From: PFL35 sp041550515
GTDB taxonomy: Archaea > Thermoplasmatota > E2 > DHVEG-1
DNA length: 20,749 nucleotides
Assembly (NCBI GenBank): GCA_041550515.1
Contig: JBFEOQ010000032.1
Coordinates: 1-20,749, forward strand
Direction: 5' to 3'
The position numbers and the translations under genes were made by a program. Shown piece by piece: positions 13,673-20,749 of the stretch. Position 1 is the stretch's first letter, and each line of letters begins with the position of its first letter. Below the pieces are notes generated by a model. It saw only the letters and a program-made list of their open reading frames with translations. It ran no database searches and was not told the DNA's origin.

Positions 13673-14281
13673 CTAGTATTTAATTGTGTAGTTTCTACCA
13701 TATGCTCCTTTATCAGGAGCATAATCCCACATATTATTACCAAAAATTCGGAAAATTATAGAATCAAGAATATATCTTGTAAATCCAATTCTTCCAATAA
13801 ATCCAAGTCTTCTAAATGCATTTGACCAGGTATCAGTTAAAATATCATTTTTTTCAGGATTTCCAATATTTGTCTTGGGTATTTTCCAAGTGATAACACC
13901 TGTATAAAAATCATATGTTCCATTTATCCGACTATAACTTCTCCTTCGATATATACCTGAATTGAATTGCATCCATTCATCAAATGAGAATCCTAAATGA
14001 AGACTAACAGCATATTTAATATTCTTAAAAGACCAAAATACTGCAAAAGTCTGTTGAAATCTTGTTTCTGAAGAATTAAAAATTTTCATACTTATATACA
14101 AAATATCTGGTTCATCTTGTTTTTCATAAAACCAAACAGATTCTATATCAATATATCCAAAGGCATCTCCAGTTTCATCTTCAATTTCAGGGTCTTCTTC
14201 ACTCCAAGCCATAACATTAATAGGTACAATAGTCAATAGTAATAGTATGCAAACAAATATTACAATTATTTTAATTTTCAT
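13673..14281 (-). CDS. Secreted protein, paralog of the upstream gene
   Basis: A 202-residue exported protein with a signal peptide (residues 1-25, ending VMA). The mature part begins DPEIEDETGD, then IDIESVWFYEKQDEPDILYI, a beta-rich middle, and GVITWKIPKTNIGNPEKND near 127-146. These blocks match the upstream gene (NPEVED, DIVSAWFYENQEDSEYLYV, NIITWKVPKNIIGNPE), so the two are tandem duplicates. The family is unknown to me; the acidic N-terminus suggests a cation-binding or adhesive extracellular role, but this is a guess. It is 12 bases downstream of its paralog with a strong GGAGAAGA site before the ATG, so the pair is cotranscribed. It ends in TAG, one of only two TAG codons that end frames in this window. 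Confidence 0.72.
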   Translation of the reverse strand: MKIKIIVIFVCILLLLTIVPINVMAWSEEDPEIEDETGDAFGYIDIESVWFYEKQDEPDILYISMKIFNSSETRFQQTFAVFWSFKNIKYAVSLHLGFSFDEWMQFNSGIYRRRSYSRINGTYDFYTGVITWKIPKTNIGNPEKNDILTDTWSNAFRRLGFIGRIGFTRYILDSIIFRIFGNNMWDYAPDKGAYGRNYTIKY

Positions 14282-14293
14282 ATTCTCTTCTCC

Positions 14294-14908
14294 TTAATAT
14301 AAAATAACATAATCTCTTGTAGTTTTCGCATTCCAAGCTAAATCTTTAAAAAGATCCATGTGTGGTAAATTCGAATCATCACGGAATCTAAGATGCGTAT
14401 GTGGATGAATATCTGTTAATTTGGTTCCAATTTCAGGATTTCCAATTATATTTTTTGGAACCTTCCAAGTTATAATATTTTCTTCAGTATTAAATGAACC
14501 TTCACATTCAACTTTTTCTATATAATCATTTCCTTCTTCATCGTTTTTACCAGCAAATAATGGAGTAACTCCATTTGGATTTACATGAACACTTGCAGAA
14601 TAACCATAATAATTAAAATTCCAAGTAACAACATAAATAGCTTCTAAATCAGTTTTTTCTTGAAGATCTCTTAATTTTATTGACACATATAAATATTCTG
14701 AATCTTCCTGATTTTCATAGAACCATGCAGATACAATATCGCAATATTTTACAATTTTTTGTAATAAAAATGGAAACAAGCCAAAAAGTTTTACATCTAA
14801 AATTCTATCTTCAACTTCTGGGTTTTCAGAATCTCCAGCGAATGCATAATTAGGTAGAATTGTTGTAATCAGCAGCATACAAATTAAAATTACAACTATT
14901 TTCTTCAT
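14294..14908 (-). CDS. Secreted protein, first of a tandem paralogous pair
   Basis: A 204-residue exported protein with a signal peptide (residues 1-24, ending AFA). It shares WFYE, ITWKVPK and IGNPE blocks with the downstream gene but carries an insert after NPEVED (LFGLFPFLLQKIVKYC) and a distinct His-containing segment, DIHPHTHLRF, near 168-177. The latter might bind metal. It also has an additional Cys at about 131 (KVECEGSF). The ATG at 14908 is preceded by GGAGG with a seven-base spacing. Both genes diverge from the histidine kinase gene. No named family is recognised. Confidence 0.72.
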   Translation of the reverse strand: MKKIVVILICMLLITTILPNYAFAGDSENPEVEDRILDVKLFGLFPFLLQKIVKYCDIVSAWFYENQEDSEYLYVSIKLRDLQEKTDLEAIYVVTWNFNYYGYSASVHVNPNGVTPLFAGKNDEEGNDYIEKVECEGSFNTEENIITWKVPKNIIGNPEIGTKLTDIHPHTHLRFRDDSNLPHMDLFKDLAWNAKTTRDYVILY

Positions 14909-15130
14909 AATATTACCTCCACCTTTCCAAAATTCTTATTTAACTCATTGTATTTAATAATTATTTTTAAAGACATCGACAAATGACGATTATTAAGATT
15001 TATTTAAAAATAAAATTAATAGTATTTTTGTAATAGATGAATTAAATTAAACTATATGTGTTTAAAATTTCTTATAAATTCTTAAGGACTGAGTGCATCC
15101 TATTGTTATTCTAATCTATCCAGTATTATT

Positions 15131-15138
15131 TATAAATA
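15131..15138 (+). promoter_or_regulatory. TATA box near the histidine kinase start
   Basis: TATAAATA lies only about 12 bases before the first ATG (15146). If it is the active promoter, transcription would begin near 15160, and translation would have to use the in-frame ATG at 15173. TTATAAAT at 15072-15079 is an alternative TATA box that would allow the first ATG. Confidence 0.4.
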
Positions 15139-15145
15139 TTTTTAT

Positions 15146-17530
15146 ATGAAGAATTTATTTGTATTAGCTAAAATGGGATGTATATCAGAAGAAACAGAAA
15201 TTGATAGTAAAATAAAGAAATTAGAAAAATTAGGTTTTTTTCAAAAGCAATCCCAAAACTTTCTTAGTCGAAATAATAAAAATAGATTATTAGAAAATGA
15301 AAAAACAGATTACAAACTTGCATTAAATCAACTAAAAGAAATAATCGATTTTATAGAAAAGCTATCATTGAAATTATATGGTGATTTCACAGTAGATGAT
15401 GTTTATAGAATTGTAATCGAGGAGTTTCAAAATTCAAATAAATATACAGTTAGTATTTTATTATTGTCAAAGGATAAAAAGTATCTTAATATTCTAGGTA
15501 CATCACATACATCTAGTAGATTTAGATCAGTAGAAAAAATTGTCGGATACAATGTAAAAAACTTCAAAATATCCCTTAAGAAATCGCATATTTACAACCA
15601 AGTTATTAATGAAAATAAAACGATAAATTTTGAAATACAAGATTTATTAAAAGAATTATTTCCAAAGAAACTTGCTTTAATTATTTGTAGCATACTCGAT
15701 TTTGAGAAAACAAAGCATGTTGCAACTCCATTAATAGTCAGTGGAAAAACAATTGGTGCTTTTGTAATGAGTTCTACAATGCTTATTGATAATTTTATTC
15801 CATCTATAAAAAATGTTGCAATACATATTACAAAAGCTCTTGAACGTGCTAAACAAAATATTGAAACGAAACAGAAAAATGAGAAATTAAAAGAATCAGA
15901 AAAAGAATTTTGGATATTGGTCAATCAATCGCTTCAAGGTATAGTAATTATACAAGATTTTCATATTGTTTTTGTTAATAATAAATTTGCTGAAATAACT
16001 GGATACACGGTTAATGAGTTGTTATCTCTTCCACAAAATAAAGTAAAATCGTTAGTTCATCCAGGTGATCAAGAATTAGTTTGGGGGTCAATACAAGCAA
16101 GATTAAAAGGAAAAAATGTACCTCCTAATTATGAATTTCGTGGTATTCGAAAGGATGGTACTGAATGTTGGATGGAAATCTATGCAAGTAAATTATTTTA
16201 CAATGGTAAACCATCAATATTAGGAGCTATTGTAGATATAACAAATCGTAAAAATGTAGAACTAAAGCTGATAGAATCTAAAAAACATTTTCAAAAACTC
16301 TTTAGTACTATGGTAGATCCAATAGTTATTGTAAATTCTAAAGGAAACTTTTTAGATGTAAATAAAAAAGTTGAAGAAATAACTGGTTTGAAAAGAGAAT
16401 ATTATATTGGAAAAAATTTTTTAAAAACTAAAATTGTTACGAAAAAAAGTAAACTAATTTTACTTAAAAATTTGCTATTAAGAATGGCAGGGGAAAAAAT
16501 TAAGCCATATGAAATTGAGATTATAACAAGAGATGGTAATAGAATTCCATTTGAAGTAAATGCTCAAAAAATAGATTATTTTGGAAAAAATGCAGACATA
16601 GTTTCATTTAGAGACGTTTCTGAGCGTAAAAAGGCTGAAAAAGAGTTAAAAGAAGCTCATGATAAACTTAAAAGCTTAAATAAAGAGCTAGAAAAAAAGG
16701 TTGAAATGAGAACTTCTGAGATAAAACATTTATTACATCAAAAAAATGAGTTTATTAATCAACTTGGACATGATCTTAAAAATCCATTAAATCCGATTGT
16801 TAACCTTTTACCTATTTTAGAAAAAAGTGAATCAGATAATAAAAATAAAGAAATCTTCAAAGTTTTAATAAGAAATGCAAATTATATGAAAAAACTTGTT
16901 ACCAAGACAATTGATTTGGGAAGATTAAATTCATCTTATACAAAATTTTTCTTTGAAGATGTTAACCTATTTTCTCAGTTTAATAATATTATTAGTGATA
17001 ATGAGATTATATTTAAAGAAAAAAATATTCAAATTATGAATAATATCCGTGATAACATTACTGTATATGCTGATAAATTTCGGATGGATGAACTGATAAC
17101 AAATTTATTAAACAATGCTGCAAAATACACAAAATGTCAAGGTAATATTACACTGGATGCAAAAACCATAAATAATAATATTATAGTTTCGATTAAAGAT
17201 AGTGGTGTAGGTATGACTAACGAGCAGTTAAAACACATTTTTGATGAGTTTTATAAAGTTGATCCTGCTCGGCATGATTTTGATAGTAGTGGTCTGGGTT
17301 TATCGATATGTAAGCGCATTGTTGAAATACATAAGGGTAAGATATGGGTGGAGAGCAAAGGTCTTGGTAAAGGATCAACCTTTTATTTTACCATACCAAA
17401 AAATAAAGAAGATTATAAAAAATCATCTATGGAATATATTTATAATCAAATAGATGAAATATATGAAAAAAATATTGAATCAAAAAATAAAAAGGAGGTA
17501 TATTTGAATGAAAAAAATAATGATGGTTGA
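15146..17530 (+). CDS. GAF-PAS-PAS sensor histidine kinase
   Basis: A 794-residue cytoplasmic sensor kinase without membrane segments. Order: a charged N-terminus; a GAF-like domain (about 65-235); PAS 1 (about 255-370, with FVNNKFAEITGYTVNELL and the PAC segment ending IVDITNRK); PAS 2 (about 380-495, DVNKKVEEITGL); a coiled coil (495-535); HisKA with phospho-acceptor His 542 in GHDLKNP; and HATPase_c with N box NLLNNAAKYT (653-662), G1 DSGVGM, F box FDEFYK and G2 SSGLGLS (714-720). All catalytic motifs are intact, so it should autophosphorylate and pass phosphate to the overlapping response regulator. The tail after 752 is Lys/Asn-rich. The PAS and GAF ligands are unknown. The first ATG is given, but 15173 is a realistic alternative start because of the promoter position. 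Confidence 0.93.
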   Translation: MKNLFVLAKMGCISEETEIDSKIKKLEKLGFFQKQSQNFLSRNNKNRLLENEKTDYKLALNQLKEIIDFIEKLSLKLYGDFTVDDVYRIVIEEFQNSNKYTVSILLLSKDKKYLNILGTSHTSSRFRSVEKIVGYNVKNFKISLKKSHIYNQVINENKTINFEIQDLLKELFPKKLALIICSILDFEKTKHVATPLIVSGKTIGAFVMSSTMLIDNFIPSIKNVAIHITKALERAKQNIETKQKNEKLKESEKEFWILVNQSLQGIVIIQDFHIVFVNNKFAEITGYTVNELLSLPQNKVKSLVHPGDQELVWGSIQARLKGKNVPPNYEFRGIRKDGTECWMEIYASKLFYNGKPSILGAIVDITNRKNVELKLIESKKHFQKLFSTMVDPIVIVNSKGNFLDVNKKVEEITGLKREYYIGKNFLKTKIVTKKSKLILLKNLLLRMAGEKIKPYEIEIITRDGNRIPFEVNAQKIDYFGKNADIVSFRDVSERKKAEKELKEAHDKLKSLNKELEKKVEMRTSEIKHLLHQKNEFINQLGHDLKNPLNPIVNLLPILEKSESDNKNKEIFKVLIRNANYMKKLVTKTIDLGRLNSSYTKFFFEDVNLFSQFNNIISDNEIIFKEKNIQIMNNIRDNITVYADKFRMDELITNLLNNAAKYTKCQGNITLDAKTINNNIIVSIKDSGVGMTNEQLKHIFDEFYKVDPARHDFDSSGLGLSICKRIVEIHKGKIWVESKGLGKGSTFYFTIPKNKEDYKKSSMEYIYNQIDEIYEKNIESKNKKEVYLNEKNNDG

Positions 17531-17876
17531 TGATGAACCGGATCAGATATACACTATGAAAAAAATGCTTGAATCTAAATCTGATGAATATGAATTAGTT
17601 GGAGTAGAAAGTGGAATGAAATGTCTTCAGTTACTCCAAAAAAATGAGATTCCAGATATTATCTTTTTAGATATAATGATGCCAGAAATGACTGGTTGGG
17701 AGCTATACAATAAAATTAAGGAACATACAGAATGGAAAAAAATACCTATTGTTTTCTTAACAGCTAGAGGTGATAAAGTTGCCTATAAAGCTGGTAGTTT
17801 TCTTGGAGATCATTTTTTAACTAAACCATTCGATATTCAAGAAATAATAAAGATAATAGAAGAAAAAACAGTTTAA
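17508..17876 (+). CDS. Single-domain response regulator (CheY-like receiver)
   Basis: A 122-residue receiver domain with all the expected residues: acidic pair D8-D9 (MMVDDEPD), phospho-acceptor D55 (FLDIMMPEMTGWE), switch residue T85 (FLTARG) and K106 (LTKPF). No output domain is attached, so it probably signals through protein contact. It begins 23 bases inside the 3' end of the kinase gene in a different frame, with AAGGAGGT eight bases before the ATG; the overlap indicates translational coupling and a cognate pair. The insert GSFLGDH before the Lys is slightly unusual compared with the typical AGADDY. Confidence 0.94.
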   Translation: MKKIMMVDDEPDQIYTMKKMLESKSDEYELVGVESGMKCLQLLQKNEIPDIIFLDIMMPEMTGWELYNKIKEHTEWKKIPIVFLTARGDKVAYKAGSFLGDHFLTKPFDIQEIIKIIEEKTV

Positions 17877-18067
17877 AAAAAAACTATTTAGGTTATCAAT
17901 ATTAAATTTAAGTTATTTATAAAAAGATAAAATTTATGGAAAAGTTAATTTATTCTTTAAAACGTTAATCATTCTTATAATTAAATAAGACTGTTTGAAA
18001 TCCTCATTTTTTGTTAAAGAATAAGTTTTATTTTAAAATTACTTAATAAAATATAAGTAAAAAAAAT

Positions 18068-19003
18068 TTAAGATATTAAATTAATTATTTGGTTTAGTAT
18101 TTTGTTAAAAAAAGGAAAACGCTGTAAGAATCCTTGTAGAAACAACATTGTATCAATTGTTTTGCTTTTTAGCATATTGATTTTAAATGTTGCTATTTCG
18201 CTTTCAACATTATAAATATCAACTGCTTTTACTTTAATTAAATAATTACCTTTTTCTAACCATGTATAATTAGCTGATATTTCTACACCTGAAGGATATG
18301 GACCGATTAATAATTCACTTGAGCTATCTCCCCAATTTATATAATAGGTAATATTATTATTTTCAGGATCAGTCGAATTAAACTTATATTCATATTCTTT
18401 ACCAATTATTCCAATTCTCTGACCTGTTATTGTTGGTTTTTCGGGTGGTTCATCCAATCCATATGTTTTGAAAGTTAAATCTCCAAATCGACATGATTGG
18501 CGCCAATTTTTATTTAATATATCATATAGCCAAATTTCTCCTTCATAATAAACATCAATATTTGAATACCAGCTCCATTTACAATATGTTGGATTTTCTA
18601 TATCTTCTGATCCATAAAAAATGATATAATACATTCTCTCAGGTTCAACAGTAATATCAGGAAAGTCAAATTGAATCCATGCATAATCATTTCCTATAGG
18701 TATTTCACTTGTTGACTTTCTAATTGTTGTTAAATCTTTTCCAGTTAATGACTTCCTTATCCCTATTGAGATGTAATCTTCTGAATTAGTATGTCTATTC
18801 AAATACAATTCAATCTTTGTAATAATATCAACAGTTGGAGTAAAGGATTGTGCAATATGAGAAGATAATATTTCATATTCATCATTCTTTTCAGGTTGTT
18901 CTTGATCTAATACTTCTATTGGAGTATTATATCCATTAACTGTTGTTAAGTTGGTAGATAAAAGGATTAAAAAAATTAAAATTACGATAATTATTTTTTT
19001 CAT
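18068..19003 (-). CDS. Secreted PKD-domain protein
   Basis: A 311-residue exported protein. After a signal peptide (about 1-24) comes a beta-sandwich of about 160 residues (SSHIAQSFTPTVDIITKIEL ... YYIIFYGS ... FGDLTFKTYG) of the type that carries fibronectin- or carbohydrate-binding-like folds. The PKD/Ig-like domain spans about 190-280 and includes YINWGDSSSELLIGPYPSG and ANYTWLEKGNYLIKVKAVD. A short C-terminal segment, LQGFLQRFPFFNKILNQI, follows and resembles a tail I recall from other secreted proteins of Thermoplasmatota-like archaea. The role is probably adhesion or substrate binding at the cell surface. GAGG lies about six bases before the ATG at 19003. Confidence 0.8.
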   Translation of the reverse strand: MKKIIIVILIFLILLSTNLTTVNGYNTPIEVLDQEQPEKNDEYEILSSHIAQSFTPTVDIITKIELYLNRHTNSEDYISIGIRKSLTGKDLTTIRKSTSEIPIGNDYAWIQFDFPDITVEPERMYYIIFYGSEDIENPTYCKWSWYSNIDVYYEGEIWLYDILNKNWRQSCRFGDLTFKTYGLDEPPEKPTITGQRIGIIGKEYEYKFNSTDPENNNITYYINWGDSSSELLIGPYPSGVEISANYTWLEKGNYLIKVKAVDIYNVESEIATFKINMLKSKTIDTMLFLQGFLQRFPFFNKILNQIINLIS

Positions 19004-19124
19004 TTTTTTCCTCTTAAAATTAGGTTTTATATAGATTACCTTTTATTTAATATTACCTCCTTAAATTTATAAAATAAAAAAATTATTTAATTAACATAAA
19101 CATGAAAGTTAGAAAAAAAATTCT

Positions 19125-19610
19125 TTAAAAGAATTTCCAAGCATTTATTAATAATCTATTAATATTTTCATTTTCATCATAAACATGGATTTCTAAATCG
19201 TGATTGCCAAATGTTCTATTATTCCAGATCCATTCATATGGTGTAGTATCTATGGATTTTATTAAATTGTTATCAAGGTAAAGTAAAATTTTATTTACAT
19301 CAGAAAGGTTTTCAGTGGTTATTCTAACTGTTATCTTTCCAAATATAATTGTATTTTGTTTTAAGGGTATGAACTCTTTATTAAAAATATATATAAATCC
19401 TAATTTTGGTTTCTCAAGTGTTGCCAAAGGTGGGATATTATCAGAGTATCTGCATGTATAAAAATTTATGTTATATTCATCTATAGAGTTATTTATAAGT
19501 TCAGTTATAATAATTTTATCACTATCATCAATTGTAACACCATGAAAAATACTGTTAAAACTTGGTTTTTTCATACATATTTCGTTACCATTTTTGTCAT
19601 AGATAATCAT
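19125..19610 (-). CDS. C-terminal part of the split beta-propeller protein (last blade plus Ig-like domain)
   Basis: This frame is the direct continuation, in the same reading frame, of the gene at 19629-20690 after an in-frame TAG. It starts inside a beta-propeller repeat (MIIYDKNGNEICMKKPS, then VTIDDSDKIIIT), showing that it was not built as a separate gene. From about residue 60 it becomes an Ig-like bacterial-type domain (LSDVNKILLYLDNNLIKSID, TTPYEWIWNNRTFGNHDLEI, HVYDENENIN). It has no signal peptide, and there is no good ribosome-binding site before the ATG at 19610. Either the TAG is suppressed or decoded as an amino acid, giving a protein of about 521 residues, or this piece is the untranslated remnant of a recently broken gene. 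Confidence 0.6.
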   Translation of the reverse strand: MIIYDKNGNEICMKKPSFNSIFHGVTIDDSDKIIITELINNSIDEYNINFYTCRYSDNIPPLATLEKPKLGFIYIFNKEFIPLKQNTIIFGKITVRITTENLSDVNKILLYLDNNLIKSIDTTPYEWIWNNRTFGNHDLEIHVYDENENINRLLINAWKFF

Positions 19611-19628
19611 GCATGGTTCATATGAATT

Positions 19629-20690
19629 CTAACTATATTTTGGACCAACGGTTATAATATTATCTTTTGAATCAACAGCTGCATCCTGAGAATATTCTCC
19701 ATCTAAAGTATCATATTCATGCTCCCATAATAAGTCACCATTTTTATTAAATTTCATAGTTAGCCAGCTAGATGATTCTGTATCCTCTGAGTATCCATAT
19801 CCTGTTAGAATTATATTTTCCTCGGAGTCTAATTCCATATCATACATCTGATTTCCATTATCATATGTTTGAGTCCATTTTTGATTACCATTGCTATCAT
19901 ATTTGATTATATACCATCCTTGATCAAAAAAAGAAGCGCTAAAACCTCCAACAAAAATTTCATCATTTGAATTTACTACTACATCAGATCCTAATGAAAT
20001 TAATGCTTCATTAAAAGTTTTATTCCATATTTCAATACCATCGCTATCCATTTTAGATGTCCAACAATTAAAATAAGCATAATCCAAGTTACCATATCCG
20101 CCAGTTAAGATGATATTATTATTTGAGTCAATTGCTATTCCACCTGGAAAACTTCCATTAACATTTTCCCATAGATATGATTTATTCCATTGTTTAATAC
20201 CATCTTTGTTATATTTAATAAGATGAAAATCAAAATTAAAATTTTCTTCATTTGTAATTGAACTAAAATTTAAACCAAAAACTATAATATTATCATTAGA
20301 ATCTAATGCTAAATCCCATGCATAATCAATTCCACCATTATAGGTAACATTCCATATTTCTTCACCATCAGTATTATATTTTATTGTTAGAAAATCCCCT
20401 TCCTTTGAATTTATATTATAAGTGTAACCGGTTACGATTATGTTTCCTTCTGAGTCGACTATAACTTTATTAGATACATCTTCATCATCCTTATCAAATA
20501 TTAGAGGCCAATTTGAGTTAATATTATTATAAAAATTTTTTCGGATATTCCTATCATTAAAAATATTCTTATATACTAGAGTAATATCTGGTATTTTAAT
20601 ATTTATCTCTCCAGAAACACTAGAACCCAAAGTAATAACAATAGAAAATAAAATTATTAAAACAAAAATAACAGAAACAATTTTTTTCAT
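19629..20690 (-). CDS. Secreted SBBP-type beta-propeller protein, ended by an in-frame TAG
   Basis: A 353-residue exported protein with a signal peptide (about 1-27) and at least five repeats of the form VDSEGNIIVTGYTYN ... FLTIKYNTDGEEIWNVTYNG, spaced by roughly 50-55 residues. These are SBBP-like blades of an extracellular beta-propeller. The final blade stops abruptly at GPKYS with TAG at 19629-19631, while the same frame continues NSYEPCMIIYDKNGNEI and completes the blade, followed by an Ig-like domain. The ATG at 20690 has GGGGAG a few bases upstream and a TATA-like TTATATTAATTATATA before it. The likely role is cell-surface binding or recognition. Confidence 0.82.
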   Translation of the reverse strand: MKKIVSVIFVLIILFSIVITLGSSVSGEINIKIPDITLVYKNIFNDRNIRKNFYNNINSNWPLIFDKDDEDVSNKVIVDSEGNIIVTGYTYNINSKEGDFLTIKYNTDGEEIWNVTYNGGIDYAWDLALDSNDNIIVFGLNFSSITNEENFNFDFHLIKYNKDGIKQWNKSYLWENVNGSFPGGIAIDSNNNIILTGGYGNLDYAYFNCWTSKMDSDGIEIWNKTFNEALISLGSDVVVNSNDEIFVGGFSASFFDQGWYIIKYDSNGNQKWTQTYDNGNQMYDMELDSEENIILTGYGYSEDTESSSWLTMKFNKNGDLLWEHEYDTLDGEYSQDAAVDSKDNIITVGPKYS

Positions 20691-20749
20691 ATTTTCTCCC
20701 CCTTCAAATATATAATTAATATAAAGAGATAAAATTTAAATTTTTTTTA

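Noticed and set aside
17241..17453. 70-codon plus-strand frame inside the histidine kinase
   Set aside because: It lies in another frame of the conserved HATPase region, whose motifs are intact.
1..20749. CRISPR arrays, insertion sequences with transposase genes, rRNA genes
   Set aside because: No regularly spaced identical repeats, no transposase catalytic core and no rRNA-like sequence were seen.

Overview
The window reads as a chromosomal segment of an AT-rich archaeon. The evidence is an archaeal-type tRNA C56 2'-O-methyltransferase (aTrm56), TATA boxes about 25 bases upstream of start codons with no ribosome-binding site (leaderless genes), an Lrp/AsnC regulator, a UbiA prenyltransferase, and several secreted PKD, Ig-like and beta-propeller proteins. 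This mixture resembles uncultured Thermoplasmatota-like euryarchaea, but the placement is inferred from gene content and was not computed.

Layout. 1-606: 5' part of a GH13 glycosidase (minus strand, cut by the window edge). 778-862: tRNA-Leu(GAG). 902-2292: minus-strand cluster of a hypothetical protein, aTrm56 and an HD-domain protein. 2386-3867: secreted calcium- and zinc-binding metalloprotease. 3985-4057: tRNA-Val(CAC). A probable integrase N-terminal fragment (4536 to 4003) reads straight into the tRNA on the opposite strand. 4606-8491: a compartment of very small genes (zinc ribbons, basic or acidic peptides, a short membrane protein) around a ZIP metal transporter, with repeated promoter/leader sequences and a G+C-rich ncRNA candidate. 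8651-10701: UbiA enzyme, Lrp/AsnC regulator and a DUF4177-like protein, each followed 20-25 bases after its stop by the same 18-base sequence. 10839-10850: a second copy of the last 12 bases of tRNA-Val, which could mark the far end of a decayed integrated element. 10975-12171: methylthiotransferase-like radical SAM enzyme without a TRAM domain. 12465-12899: lipoprotein. 12900-13672: long gene-free stretch holding a striking three-way-junction RNA candidate. 13673-14908: two tandem paralogous secreted proteins. 15146-17876: sensor histidine kinase overlapping its response regulator. 18068-20690: secreted PKD protein and a secreted beta-propeller protein whose reading frame is split by one in-frame TAG.

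How parts fit together. The kinase/regulator pair forms one transcription unit and lies between secreted-protein genes transcribed away from it; whether it controls them cannot be seen. The small-gene compartment, between a tRNA whose 3' end is repeated and that repeat, looks like accessory DNA. The best candidates for undescribed biology are the three-way-junction RNA at 13207-13306, the G+C-rich RNA candidate at about 7862-7937, the shared 3' motif at 9.7-10.7 kb, the in-frame TAG at 19629-19631, and the possible tRNA-Val integrated element.
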